DNA of 64,000 nt, from positions 1 to 64,000 of the forward strand of contig NZ_FNQN01000011.1 of the NCBI RefSeq assembly GCF_900107645.1. Direction: 5' to 3'. This stretch comes from Desulfuromusa kysingii (GTDB lineage: Bacteria > Desulfobacterota > Desulfuromonadia > Desulfuromonadales > Geopsychrobacteraceae). A program made the translations under genes and the position numbers. The notes below the pieces were generated by a model. The model was not told the origin of the DNA. It made no database searches and worked only from the letters and a program-made list of their open reading frames with translations. Below are positions 10,377 to 18,000 of this stretch, one piece after another. How positions within the stretch are numbered: position 1 is the stretch's first letter; each line of letters begins with the position of its first letter.

Positions 10377-11711
10377 TCAAGTCATCAGGACAATCCGTAG
10401 ATCCATCACATTGGTATTGGTTGGTCCAGTCTTGTAAAGATCATTCAAACTGGCGAAAAAATGGTAAGAATCATTGTCTTCCAGATAAAGATGCGGATCT
10501 AAACCCGCCACTAACGCCCGTTGCCAAGTGGTCCCATCAACGATTGCGCCAGCAGCATCTGTGGGGCCGTCTGATCCGTCAGTCCCCGCACTGAAAATCG
10601 TACTGTTCTCCATTCCGGCCATTTTTATGGCTGCAGCTAAGGCAAATTCCTGGTTCCTGCCCCCCTTGCCGGTTCCCAGAATTTTGACAGTTGTTTCACC
10701 ACCAGAAAGCAAACAAGCGGGTCTTTGCAAGGGTTGCCCATGAGTAGCCACTTCACGCGCAATGGCAACATGAGTCGCAGCAAGTTCCCGCGCCTCTCCT
10801 TCAAGCATAGAGGAGAGCAGCACCGTGTGATACCCCAAATCTTCAGCTTTCTCTTTAGCTTTGAGCAAGGCGTCAAAATTACTGGCGACTATCACATTTT
10901 GAGTGCGTTTAAAAAACTTCTGTCCGGCTTTAGGCGTCTCCGCAACAGTTCCGGCAATCCCCGCATCAATATGTCTTAATACATTCCGAGGGATGACATT
11001 GATGATAGCATAACGTTCAAATATTGACTTGCAATCTGCAAATGTTCGTGGATCGGGGACACAAGGACCAGAGGCAATACTGTCGAGATCGTCACCGACC
11101 ACATCAGACAAAATCAAACTTATCAAGGTCGCCGGATAAACAGCTCTGGCCAACCCTCCCCCTTTGAGCAGAGACAAATGTTTTCTCACCGTATTGATCT
11201 CATGAATGGTGGCGCCACAGGAGAGGAGACTCTGGGTCGTTTTTTGCTTATCCTCAAGGGAGATGCCATCAACCGGCAATGGCAATAAGGCTGAACCTCC
11301 ACCAGAAATCAAGCAGACAACAAGAGTCTGTTCATCGGCAGAAGTCGCAAGTTGATAGATTGCTCTGGCACCAGCTAATCCATTTTGATCCGGGATGGGG
11401 TGGCCCGCCTGGGAAATTTTAACCCTTTTCAGCTCTTCCAGATGGGCATATTTAACCGTGATAAGTCCTGCGGAAATGCGCTCCCCTAGAATTTCTTCGA
11501 CAGCTTTAGCCATTGATGCAGCAGCTTTACCGGCACCGATGACAAACAGATTTCTAAATCGACTGAGATCATAACGATGATCAGCAACAGTAAAAATTTC
11601 ATCTTCCAGGCGACAGAAGTTCTTGATAGCGATTCCTGGAGCAACAGCCTGCAAACCAGCATGGAATATTTTTATGGCATCTTGACGGTTTTTAGATAGC
11701 ATATCGTTCAT
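10377..11711 (-). CDS. Type-2 glycerate kinase (DUF4147 / MOFRL family)
   Basis: Phosphorylates glycerate (2-phosphoglycerate is the usual product of this class), feeding it to enolase and the neighbouring pyruvate kinase. The 444-residue protein has the N-terminal DUF4147 domain with a Gly-rich nucleotide-binding stretch (VIGAGKAAASMAKAVEEILG; later CLISGGGSALLPLP). The C-terminal MOFRL domain carries GTGKGGRNQEFALAAA and SAGTDGSDGPTDAAGA. The ATG at 11711 follows GGAAGA at suitable spacing. An enzyme of this class may also be called hydroxypyruvate reductase in old annotations, but it has no NAD-binding fold. Confidence 0.92.
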   Translation of the reverse strand: MNDMLSKNRQDAIKIFHAGLQAVAPGIAIKNFCRLEDEIFTVADHRYDLSRFRNLFVIGAGKAAASMAKAVEEILGERISAGLITVKYAHLEELKRVKISQAGHPIPDQNGLAGARAIYQLATSADEQTLVVCLISGGGSALLPLPVDGISLEDKQKTTQSLLSCGATIHEINTVRKHLSLLKGGGLARAVYPATLISLILSDVVGDDLDSIASGPCVPDPRTFADCKSIFERYAIINVIPRNVLRHIDAGIAGTVAETPKAGQKFFKRTQNVIVASNFDALLKAKEKAEDLGYHTVLLSSMLEGEARELAATHVAIAREVATHGQPLQRPACLLSGGETTVKILGTGKGGRNQEFALAAAIKMAGMENSTIFSAGTDGSDGPTDAAGAIVDGTTWQRALVAGLDPHLYLEDNDSYHFFASLNDLYKTGPTNTNVMDLRIVLMT

Positions 11712-12093
11712 GAGATCTTCCAGTCGGTTGACGAAACATTTGTGCGAATAATGACATAATGCACCATTTACGATTCAGATTTCCACCTCATTTAATGCGC
11801 GGGGTTCGCACTTTTTTGAATCGGTCGATGAATAAACGATCGTTCCAGAGACACGACCGGTATAAATCATGACCCTATCGACTAACAACAGCAAAACTGA
11901 CGCCAGCAATTAATTCACGATCTCTAACATTATGATTTCAAGTATTTTTTTTTAATCAAACAACAAATAATTGTTCGGAAAATGTTGATTTTACTTGAAA
12001 CCAATGCCCGTTTTTAGTTTAATGTTTTTTAACTTTTGTGATTCAGGATCTATAGATGAGTTTATTGCAGACTGTCGAAAGGAACCTCAGCCG
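11712..12093. other. Divergent intergenic region
   Basis: 382 bases between glycerate kinase (minus) and the DUF4388 gene (plus). It must contain promoters for both directions; I see no clear consensus pair. The plus-strand end holds long A/T runs (around 11944-11980). The DUF4388 frame extends upstream to a TTG at 11995 and an ATG at 12004, but these lack the family's N-terminus. No RNA gene or repeat is seen. Confidence 0.4.
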
Positions 12094-13914
12094 ATGCCAT
12101 TAACTGGCGAGCTTGAACACTTACCTATTGTTGATGTCATTCAACTTATCCATTCAACCCGTAAGTCGGGAACGCTCAATGTCTATAGCCGTAAAGGTGA
12201 AGGTCAGCTGGTCTTTAATAACGGCTATATTATCAGTGCGACCCATTCCAGTGAAAAGCTTAAAATTGGTAAGATCCTCCTTGAAAGCCACATTATCAGT
12301 CAGGCAGATCTGGACAAAGCCCTCGCCCTTCAAGAACAGACCGTTGAAGATCGCAAACCTCTTATCGTCACCCTTCTAGAGCACTGTGGCCTTTCCAAAG
12401 ATGCCGCATACAAAGCCTTGGAAACGTTAATTGAGATGACCGTGGTCGAGATGATCTGCTGGACCCGAGGCATCTTTACCTTGGATATTGACGAAATTAA
12501 TGTATCCGACGACTACCGGTTTTTACCCAAACAACTCCAGGCAGTCACTCTTGACACCCAGATGGTCTTGATGGATGCACTGCGTATTTTTGATGAAAAG
12601 GTTCACTCCGGAGAGATTCAAATTTCAGATGAACCCCTCGTCGAAAATCCACTTGAACAGTTCGTAGAAGAGGAAGAAGAACCGCAGGTAGAAGACAATA
12701 ACGATGAAGAGATTGTTGTCTCTGAAGATCTATTAGGCTTGGCCGATCTGGACAAACTCGAAAGAAAGAAGCCTTATGTCTTTAAGGGGTTGGAAGCCTT
12801 TGATCCTGCTGACATTCACCGCCAGCTTATCACCAAAACGTTGGTAGAGATCCCTGATGAAGACAAAGAAAATCTAGTCGCTTTTCTCTCAAGCATATCA
12901 ACATCTCACCTGTTAGAAGATGGAGCGACCGCGACAACCACAAAATCACAGGCCGTTATCATCTATACCTGTGACGAGTTCATACAACACACGATTATGA
13001 CAGTCTGCAAAAAAGAGGGGATTCTTGTTTTTGCCACTGCCGATCGCAGCGAACTGGATAATTTGATTGATCGAGCGCTGTTTAAGTATCTTGAGCCGAT
13101 TCTGGTGTTTGGTGGTCCCGTGCCACAAACAGAAGGTTTTAGCAAAGCCGAAATCATCAATGTTCGCTCGTTAAAAATGGCTCAATACCCGCACATCTCT
13201 ATTATTCAACTTGCATCGCCTCTTGATTTCACCTTTTCGCTCCAATCTCTTAACGAAGGGGTTCGGGCTGTCTTTCCAACCCCTTATTTCTGCGAACGCA
13301 AAGAAACCTTCACCGCAGATATGATCCATTTTCTCAATACTTTCCAGAGTTATATCCGTGGCTGCTTTAACGAAGAGCGGAGACAGCAATTTGCCAAGTT
13401 ACGCAATAGCCTATCCGGTCTGAGATTACTGCGTAAAGCTCCAGATATCTCTCTAATGGTCCTGCAATTTGTCAGTGAACTCTTCGAACGATCGTTGACA
13501 CTTATTGTCGATAAAAAAGATTTAATTGCTGAACGAAGTGTAGGCATCGTTGCACCCAAAGATTTTGGCCCAGCAGCACCAATGAAATTCCGTATCCCGA
13601 TACGTAAAGAATCGCTTTTTCTGGATATTATTAATTCGGGAGATAGTTTCTTTGGAAAACCCGAAGATGGAACGTTTGAAGACTTGATATACCCTGAAAT
13701 TGGCGCGCCGAAGGACAGTACAATCTTGTTATTGCCGCTTAAAAGTAACGATCGCACCATTACCATAACCTATGCTGATTTTGGTAGCCGTGCAGCCAGT
13801 AAAGTATCACTCGATTTTCTAGAATTCTTTGTCGGGCAAGCGGGAATTGCCATGGAGAATGCACTCTTTCGCAAGCAGATTGACAGTTCAAATCAGCCTG
13901 AGATTATACGCTAG
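12094..13914 (+). CDS. DUF4388 (PATAN) domain protein linked to PilT
   Basis: About 606 aa. The ATG at 12094 is chosen because DUF4388 proteins begin with the strand M-P-L-x-G-x-L-E, seen here at residues 1-8, and AAAGGA lies 11-13 nt upstream. The DUF4388 domain spans roughly residues 1-110 (LIHSTRKSGTLNV, GQLVFNNGYI, then the LSxADLDxAL helices), a domain frequent in Deltaproteobacteria and linked to signalling and surface motility. An acidic linker follows (about 190-240). The 270-400 region resembles a degenerate receiver-like fold, and the end (about 440-600) resembles a GAF-like domain (FFVGQAGIAMENALFRKQI). No enzymatic motif is seen. The gene lies 9 bp upstream of the pilT-type gene, so it is probably a regulator or partner of pilus retraction. 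Confidence 0.75.
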   Translation: MPLTGELEHLPIVDVIQLIHSTRKSGTLNVYSRKGEGQLVFNNGYIISATHSSEKLKIGKILLESHIISQADLDKALALQEQTVEDRKPLIVTLLEHCGLSKDAAYKALETLIEMTVVEMICWTRGIFTLDIDEINVSDDYRFLPKQLQAVTLDTQMVLMDALRIFDEKVHSGEIQISDEPLVENPLEQFVEEEEEPQVEDNNDEEIVVSEDLLGLADLDKLERKKPYVFKGLEAFDPADIHRQLITKTLVEIPDEDKENLVAFLSSISTSHLLEDGATATTTKSQAVIIYTCDEFIQHTIMTVCKKEGILVFATADRSELDNLIDRALFKYLEPILVFGGPVPQTEGFSKAEIINVRSLKMAQYPHISIIQLASPLDFTFSLQSLNEGVRAVFPTPYFCERKETFTADMIHFLNTFQSYIRGCFNEERRQQFAKLRNSLSGLRLLRKAPDISLMVLQFVSELFERSLTLIVDKKDLIAERSVGIVAPKDFGPAAPMKFRIPIRKESLFLDIINSGDSFFGKPEDGTFEDLIYPEIGAPKDSTILLLPLKSNDRTITITYADFGSRAASKVSLDFLEFFVGQAGIAMENALFRKQIDSSNQPEIIR

Positions 13915-13923
13915 GATATTTTT

Positions 13924-14991
13924 ATGGATAGTAAAATACTCAATCAGATTTTAGAAATTGCTTTTGCAAAAAGAGTCTCTGACGTCCACTTCGAAGTCGG
14001 CAGTCCACCGTTTTTCAGGGCTCACGGCCAACTTTTACGTTCTAAACTGGCCAACCTCACAGCTGAAGACACTCAGTTTATCGCTGCAACAATCATGAAA
14101 AATAACAAGCGCAATCTCCCCGATGATTTTACTGAATTTGACGCTTCTTATTCATTAGCAAATAGTGGACGGTTCCGGGTCAGCGTATTTAAACAACGAG
14201 GTCATATCGGTATTGTTATGCGCGTCATTCCACCTGAAATCGGTAGTTTCAGTGATTTGAAATTGCCAAAGGTGCTCGGTGAAATTGTCAAAGCACCCAA
14301 CGGTCTAGTCCTGGTCACTGGGCCGACCGGAAACGGCAAGTCAACAACGCTCGCATCAATGATTAATTATATCAATGAAAAGTATGCGTATAATATTATA
14401 ACGATTGAAGATCCTATTGAATTTTTATTTTCATCAAGCAAGAGTTGTGTCATTCAACGAGAAGTGGGGATTGATACCACAGATTTTGGCTCAGCCTTAA
14501 AGGCTTCGCTACGGATGGACCCTGACGTCATCATGGTAGGAGAACTCAGAGATGTGGAAACGATTGACGCCTGCATCAAAGCATCAGAAACCGGTCATCT
14601 GGTTTTTTCCACACTGCATACTCAGAATGCCGCTTCAACAATAAACCGCATTGTTGGGAACTTCCCACCAGATTCACAAAAAATTATCCGTCAACGATTG
14701 GCAGACATCCTCGTCGCCACAGTCTCTTTACGTCTGGTTGAGTCAAAAGATGGAGAGAAATTACTTCCAGTCGTTGAGGTCATGCGGACAACAACGACGA
14801 TTCAGGCCTGCATTCGTGAAGGCAACCTTAATGATATTGAAAGCCATATTGAAAAAGGGACCGCCCAATATCAGATGCAGTCGATGGATCAGCATTTAAT
14901 CCAGCTCTGCAACAAAGGTTTGATTTCTATGCGGGAAGCAAAGCGAGTTTCAAATTCCATGGACCTGGAACGGAAGTTAACTTTCACTTAA
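13924..14991 (+). CDS. pilT: PilT/PilU-family type IV pilus retraction ATPase
   Basis: Cytoplasmic hexameric ATPase that powers depolymerisation of type IV pili. The 355-residue product shows the N-terminal PAS-like domain (DVHFEVGSPPFFRAHG), Walker A GPTGNGKS at residues 133-140, the Asp box (ITIEDPIEF), Walker B (VIMVGELRD), the His box (STLHTQNAASTINRIV) and a C-terminal motif (ACIREGN) in the place of PilT's AIRNLIRE signature. The shorter match there leaves open whether it is PilT or the accessory PilU. It follows the DUF4388 gene by 9 bp and its stop lies 2 bp from the end of the convergent arginine kinase gene. A rho-independent terminator lies just past its stop. Confidence 0.9.
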   Translation: MDSKILNQILEIAFAKRVSDVHFEVGSPPFFRAHGQLLRSKLANLTAEDTQFIAATIMKNNKRNLPDDFTEFDASYSLANSGRFRVSVFKQRGHIGIVMRVIPPEIGSFSDLKLPKVLGEIVKAPNGLVLVTGPTGNGKSTTLASMINYINEKYAYNIITIEDPIEFLFSSSKSCVIQREVGIDTTDFGSALKASLRMDPDVIMVGELRDVETIDACIKASETGHLVFSTLHTQNAASTINRIVGNFPPDSQKIIRQRLADILVATVSLRLVESKDGEKLLPVVEVMRTTTTIQACIREGNLNDIESHIEKGTAQYQMQSMDQHLIQLCNKGLISMREAKRVSNSMDLERKLTFT

Positions 14992-14993
14992 TC

Positions 14994-16079
14994 TCAAACG
15001 GGTCCGGGTGTCTTATCAACCGGACCCGTTGAAATTTGTTTTTCTTTATTTATAAGAGCCACAACCCCCTGATACAATTCTTGGACGCAATCAATTTCGG
15101 TTATTCCTAGACGTCTTGTGTTACTGATATCAAAAACTCCGTCCTCACTTGAAGAATGTTCACCATGGACTCCACGTATCTGCAAATGGTGTTCCTCAGC
15201 GACCAGATTGAAGGCAGGCAGGTCCAAAGCAAGTTTTGGCAAACGGATATGGACACTGGCGCGCATTGCAGTTCCCAAGTTGCTTGGACAGCTAGTGAGA
15301 TAGCCGAGACGACGGTCATAGAGGTACGGAACAGTTTCAGCTATGGCATGAACACCAGTAAGTAAGCGCTCAAAAACAGCTTGAATATCACCACCCTGCT
15401 GCATTGAAATTATCCGTAACTGATCTTCTTCATTAACCCAAACAAGAAATGTTTTTTCTTGATTATGAAAAATTCCCCGGCCTTCAGGCCAGTGACGATT
15501 CAAACCAGCAGCGGCAAGAAACCGGTCGCCATCCTTAAATAAAAAATGATCTTTGATCAGCTGTCTTTGGACACCATCATCCATCCCTTTTAGGGGGTAA
15601 TAGGTTCCGGCGAGCTCCCCCTTAAGATCACGTACAGAGTTGGCAACAAGCGTCTCTACTGAACATCTCTGGCTGCTGTTCATAGCGGCCCCTAAAGGGA
15701 TATCCGCAACGTTGCGCCCCACCCTTATTCGTGTAGAAACAATAAACTCACCATCAGGGTCCGGGTTTGAGATTGAGAGCCGACTTAGATCAAAATCACT
15801 TCGATGCCGATCATCTTTGGAAAAACCATGATAATCCTCAATAACCAGATCAAGCAGCGGGGAAAAGAGATCATAGGATTCTGCATCTCCTGCATAGACA
15901 CCGATTTGACTGTCTTGGTTAATGACACCCGAATTTATCGCTTGAAGGAATTTATAACCATTTTTTGTCGTTTTATCTTTCAAACGATCATACATCTGCC
16001 TTGATAAATAACGTGCCAGCAAGGAGGTGCAATCCGCGTTAAATTCCGGGAAAGAGGAACCATCCCAAGACATAGTCAT
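14994..16079 (-). CDS. Arginine kinase (bacterial phosphagen kinase)
   Basis: ATP:guanidino phosphotransferase, predicted to interconvert arginine + ATP and phosphoarginine + ADP as a cytoplasmic energy buffer. The 361-residue product is full length, with both the alpha-helical N-domain and the catalytic C-domain, so it is not the shorter McsB protein-arginine kinase. Key residues sit exactly 7 positions before their Limulus arginine kinase counterparts: Glu218 in NEED (Glu225), Cys264 in CPSNLGT (Cys271) and Glu307 in GEH (Glu314). The substrate loop SGV at 50-52 followed by DSxIGVYAGDAE is the short arginine-type loop, not the longer creatine-type loop. ATP-binding arginines lie in STRIRVGR (115-122) and RASVH (273-277). 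The ATG at 16079 has GAAAGGTG just upstream. The gene is 9 bp downstream of a tiny membrane-protein gene. Homologues are known in Desulfotalea and Myxococcus; acquisition from an animal-like lineage has been proposed for such genes. Confidence 0.95.
   Translation of the reverse strand: MTMSWDGSSFPEFNADCTSLLARYLSRQMYDRLKDKTTKNGYKFLQAINSGVINQDSQIGVYAGDAESYDLFSPLLDLVIEDYHGFSKDDRHRSDFDLSRLSISNPDPDGEFIVSTRIRVGRNVADIPLGAAMNSSQRCSVETLVANSVRDLKGELAGTYYPLKGMDDGVQRQLIKDHFLFKDGDRFLAAAGLNRHWPEGRGIFHNQEKTFLVWVNEEDQLRIISMQQGGDIQAVFERLLTGVHAIAETVPYLYDRRLGYLTSCPSNLGTAMRASVHIRLPKLALDLPAFNLVAEEHHLQIRGVHGEHSSSEDGVFDISNTRRLGITEIDCVQELYQGVVALINKEKQISTGPVDKTPGPV
14997..15030 (+). terminator. Terminator of the DUF4388-pilT operon, inside the arginine kinase 3' end
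   Basis: An 11-bp perfect stem, AACGGGTCCGG at 14997-15007 pairing with CCGGACCCGTT at 15020-15030, is followed on the plus strand by a T-rich stretch (TTTGTTTTTC from about 15035). It starts 6 bp past the pilT stop. The same bases encode the last residues of the convergent arginine kinase, so it is a coding sequence doubling as a terminator for the opposite strand. Confidence 0.8.
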
Positions 16080-16088
16080 TCACCTTTC

Positions 16089-16247
16089 TCAACCATGATT
16101 GTCGGTCGTCTCAGGACTTTCAGACTGATTTGTCTGAGTCCCTTCAGGTGATTTTTTTTTTGCTTTATTGACCATCCATAAAATTGCGAAGGTAATGCTC
16201 AGGGTCACAAGAATAAATAAGATATCAGCAAAACGAATCGGTTCCAT
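16089..16247 (-). CDS. Tiny single-span membrane protein upstream of arginine kinase
   Basis: A 52-codon ORF from ATG 16247 with a near-ideal RBS (TATGGAGGATCA before the ATG), ending in TGA at 16089-16091, only 9 bp before the arginine kinase ATG. The product has a short N-terminus (MEPIRFAD), one hydrophobic segment at about residues 9-24 (ILFILVTLSITFAILW), a basic stop-transfer (KAKKK) and a polar tail rich in Ser, Thr, Glu, Gln and Asn. Charge bias suggests an N-out, C-in orientation. I recognise no family. RBS quality and spacing support a real two-gene operon. Whether the protein anchors or regulates the kinase is unknown. Confidence 0.65.
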   Translation of the reverse strand: MEPIRFADILFILVTLSITFAILWMVNKAKKKSPEGTQTNQSESPETTDNHG

Positions 16248-16356
16248 TGATCCTCCATAGTGTCAATGTCAGTATTTCACAGCGGATGAATTGCAGTAAA
16301 TCCAGCATCTGACTTATTTTGATAATGAATTTAACATTGGCAAAGAGCAATAGAAA

Positions 16357-16393
16357 TAAAAAAAGGACAATGCAATTGCATCATCCTTTTTTA
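16357..16393 (-). terminator. Terminator downstream of tRNA-Gln
   Basis: Interrupted hairpin: AAAAAAGGA at 16359-16367 pairs with TCCTTTTTT at 16384-16392, with a CA/CA internal mismatch and the palindrome ATGCAATTGCAT at 16370-16381 in the centre. On the minus strand it ends in a U-run, as expected about 30 bp past the tRNA-Gln 3' end. It could also act on plus-strand transcripts. Confidence 0.65.
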
Positions 16394-16423
16394 TTGTTAC
16401 CCCTCAGGGCAACTAACATTCAA

Positions 16424-16498
16424 TGGCTGGGGCGCCAGGAATCGAACCTGGGAATGCCGGAATCAAAATCCGGTGCCTTACCGCTTGGCGACGCCCCA
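16424..16498 (-). tRNA. tRNA-Gln (anticodon TTG)
   Basis: Read on the minus strand, the acceptor strand TGGGGCG pairs with CGCCCCA and is followed by G and an encoded CCA. The D-arm (GCCAAGCGGTAAGGC), the anticodon arm CCGGA-TTTTGAT-TCCGG with anticodon TTG, and the T-arm (CCAGG-TTCGATT-CCTGG) are all intact. The U1-A72 start pair is typical of bacterial tRNA-Gln. Confidence 0.96.
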
Positions 16499-16514
16499 TT
16501 GAAATGAGATGGAT

Positions 16515-16543
16515 TTTCTAACAAAGTTCGCTTCTTCCGTCAA
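16515..16543 (-). promoter_or_regulatory. Sigma70-type promoter of tRNA-Gln
   Basis: On the minus strand, -35 TTGACG (16543-16538), a 17-bp spacer and -10 TAGAAA (16520-16515) end about 16 bp before the tRNA 5' end. The hexamers are close to consensus with optimal spacing. The promoter directly follows the aspC terminator hairpin. Confidence 0.65.
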
Positions 16544-16550
16544 GCAGAAA

Positions 16551-16583
16551 TCGACCCTGACAGTGGATTCTTGTCAGAGTCGA
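16551..16583 (-). terminator. Probable terminator of the aspartate aminotransferase gene
   Basis: Inverted repeat TCGACCCTGACA / TGTCAGAGTCGA, with one G-U type mismatch and an 8-9 nt loop, lying 24 bp past the aminotransferase stop. The T-tract after it on the minus strand is short (ATTTCT), so termination may be partial. Confidence 0.5.
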
Positions 16584-16606
16584 TGAATAATCAACGGGTA
16601 AGCAGT

Positions 16607-17797
16607 CTAAACGACAGCTTTGATAGCTTCGCAGAGTCGATCCATATTGCTGGGGGTCATTCCTGCGACATTAATTCGACCAGATCCAACGATATAGATT
16701 GAGTACTCGTCGCGCAAGCGCGCAACTTGTTCTTTAGTCAGACCGGAAAAGCTGAACATGCCGCGTTGCTCAATGATTGAGTTAAAATCCTGCTTCACCC
16801 CTTTTTCTTTGAGGGTTTTGACAAACAGGTGGCGCATTTCATTAATCCGGCTACGAATTCCAGCAACCTCCTTGTACCATTTGGCCTTAAGCTCTTTATC
16901 ACTTAAAACAACGGCAACAATCTGCCCTCCATGTGAAGGTGGATTCGAATAATTATAACGGATCCGTAATTTTACCTGGCTCATAACGGTATTCGCTTGT
17001 TGCGCATCATCAGCAACAATAGTCAAGGCACCGGTTCTTTCACGGTAAAGACCAAAGTTCTTAGAAAAACTGGAGCAGATGAGCATTTGCTTAACTTTTT
17101 TCACCAGTTCAAGCAGACCGGTGCGATCTTCTTCGATACCATTGGCCAAACCTTGATAGGCAAAATCGACCAACGGGAGAACTTCTTGTTTAGCAAGCAG
17201 ATCGCCGATGATGGCCCATTGTTCCGGGGTGGGATCAATACCCGTCGGGTTATGGCAACAACCGTGGAGAAGGATGACATCCCCCTTTGGAATGGTCTTG
17301 ATCGATTCGCACATTGCGTCAAAATCAAGACCGTTAGTTTCAGGATTACGGTAAGCATATTGTTCACAGGTTAAACCTGCGGCACCAAAGATGGTGTTAT
17401 GATTGGCCCAAGTCGGGTTACTCAACCAGATCTTAGCTCCTGGATGGACAAAATGAAGGTAATCGCCTGCGACACGTAGAGCACCGGTACCACCTGGGCA
17501 TTGAGCCGTAGCAGCTCGCTTGCTGTCGATGATTTCGTGACCAGCGCCAAACAGAAGTTCCTGAACCACTGCACAGTAGACAGGCGCACCGGTCATCGAC
17601 AAATAGCCCTTGGAATCTTCCTGCTCAAGAATGCGTTTTTCAGCTTCTTTTACGGTCTCAAGAACAGGCGTACGACCACTAGAATCTTGATACACACCAA
17701 CAGAAAGATTGATTTTATCCGGGTTTGGATCTGCCTTGAACGTTTCGGTTAGACCGAGAATTGGGTCTGGTGGGGCAATTTGAACCTTTTCAAACAT
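16607..17797 (-). CDS. aspC: Aspartate/aromatic aminotransferase (class I, PLP)
   Basis: PLP enzyme moving amino groups between aspartate (or aromatic amino acids) and 2-oxoglutarate in the cytoplasm. The 396-residue product matches the AspC/TyrB type: it opens with MFEKVQIAPPDPILGL and has DKINLSVGVYQD, the substrate/PLP segment LLHGCCHNPTGIDP, the Schiff-base lysine Lys246 in SFSKNFGLYRER, and the C-terminal arginine segment (GRINVAGM). The length equals that of E. coli AspC. AspC and TyrB cannot be told apart from sequence alone here. It is monocistronic, followed by a hairpin and tRNA-Gln. Confidence 0.92.
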   Translation of the reverse strand: MFEKVQIAPPDPILGLTETFKADPNPDKINLSVGVYQDSSGRTPVLETVKEAEKRILEQEDSKGYLSMTGAPVYCAVVQELLFGAGHEIIDSKRAATAQCPGGTGALRVAGDYLHFVHPGAKIWLSNPTWANHNTIFGAAGLTCEQYAYRNPETNGLDFDAMCESIKTIPKGDVILLHGCCHNPTGIDPTPEQWAIIGDLLAKQEVLPLVDFAYQGLANGIEEDRTGLLELVKKVKQMLICSSFSKNFGLYRERTGALTIVADDAQQANTVMSQVKLRIRYNYSNPPSHGGQIVAVVLSDKELKAKWYKEVAGIRSRINEMRHLFVKTLKEKGVKQDFNSIIEQRGMFSFSGLTKEQVARLRDEYSIYIVGSGRINVAGMTPSNMDRLCEAIKAVV

Positions 17798-17869
17798 ACC
17801 AGTAGCCTTTCATACATTATGGGTTAACGGGTGCTCAAATACGTAAAATCAACAGGATATAACAAAGAA

Positions 17870-17977
17870 ATGAAAGTGATTTCACCTATTATTGCGCAAA
17901 TGATACCACATATAATTCTGTTACTTTCTTCTACATTAAGCGTCATTGCTTGTCAAACGCAAAACCAGCAAGAATAA
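17870..17977 (+). CDS. Candidate tiny lipoprotein (35 aa)
   Basis: A 35-codon ORF (ATG 17870, TAA 17975-17977) in the gap between aspC and the RND operon. The product reads as a hydrophobic signal sequence ending in a lipobox-like VIAC, then only seven or eight residues (QTQNQQE). This resembles entericidin-like or lipoprotein-signal peptides. AGGA lies about 12 nt upstream, a rather long spacing. No family is recognised and the ORF could be fortuitous. Confidence 0.35.
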   Translation: MKVISPIIAQMIPHIILLLSSTLSVIACQTQNQQE

Positions 17978-18000
17978 AAAATGTTAAAATTTACGGTTAA

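Noticed and set aside
14994-16079. McsB protein-arginine kinase
   Set aside because: The protein has a complete phosphagen-kinase N-terminal domain and substrate loop, and no McsA or ClpC genes are adjacent.
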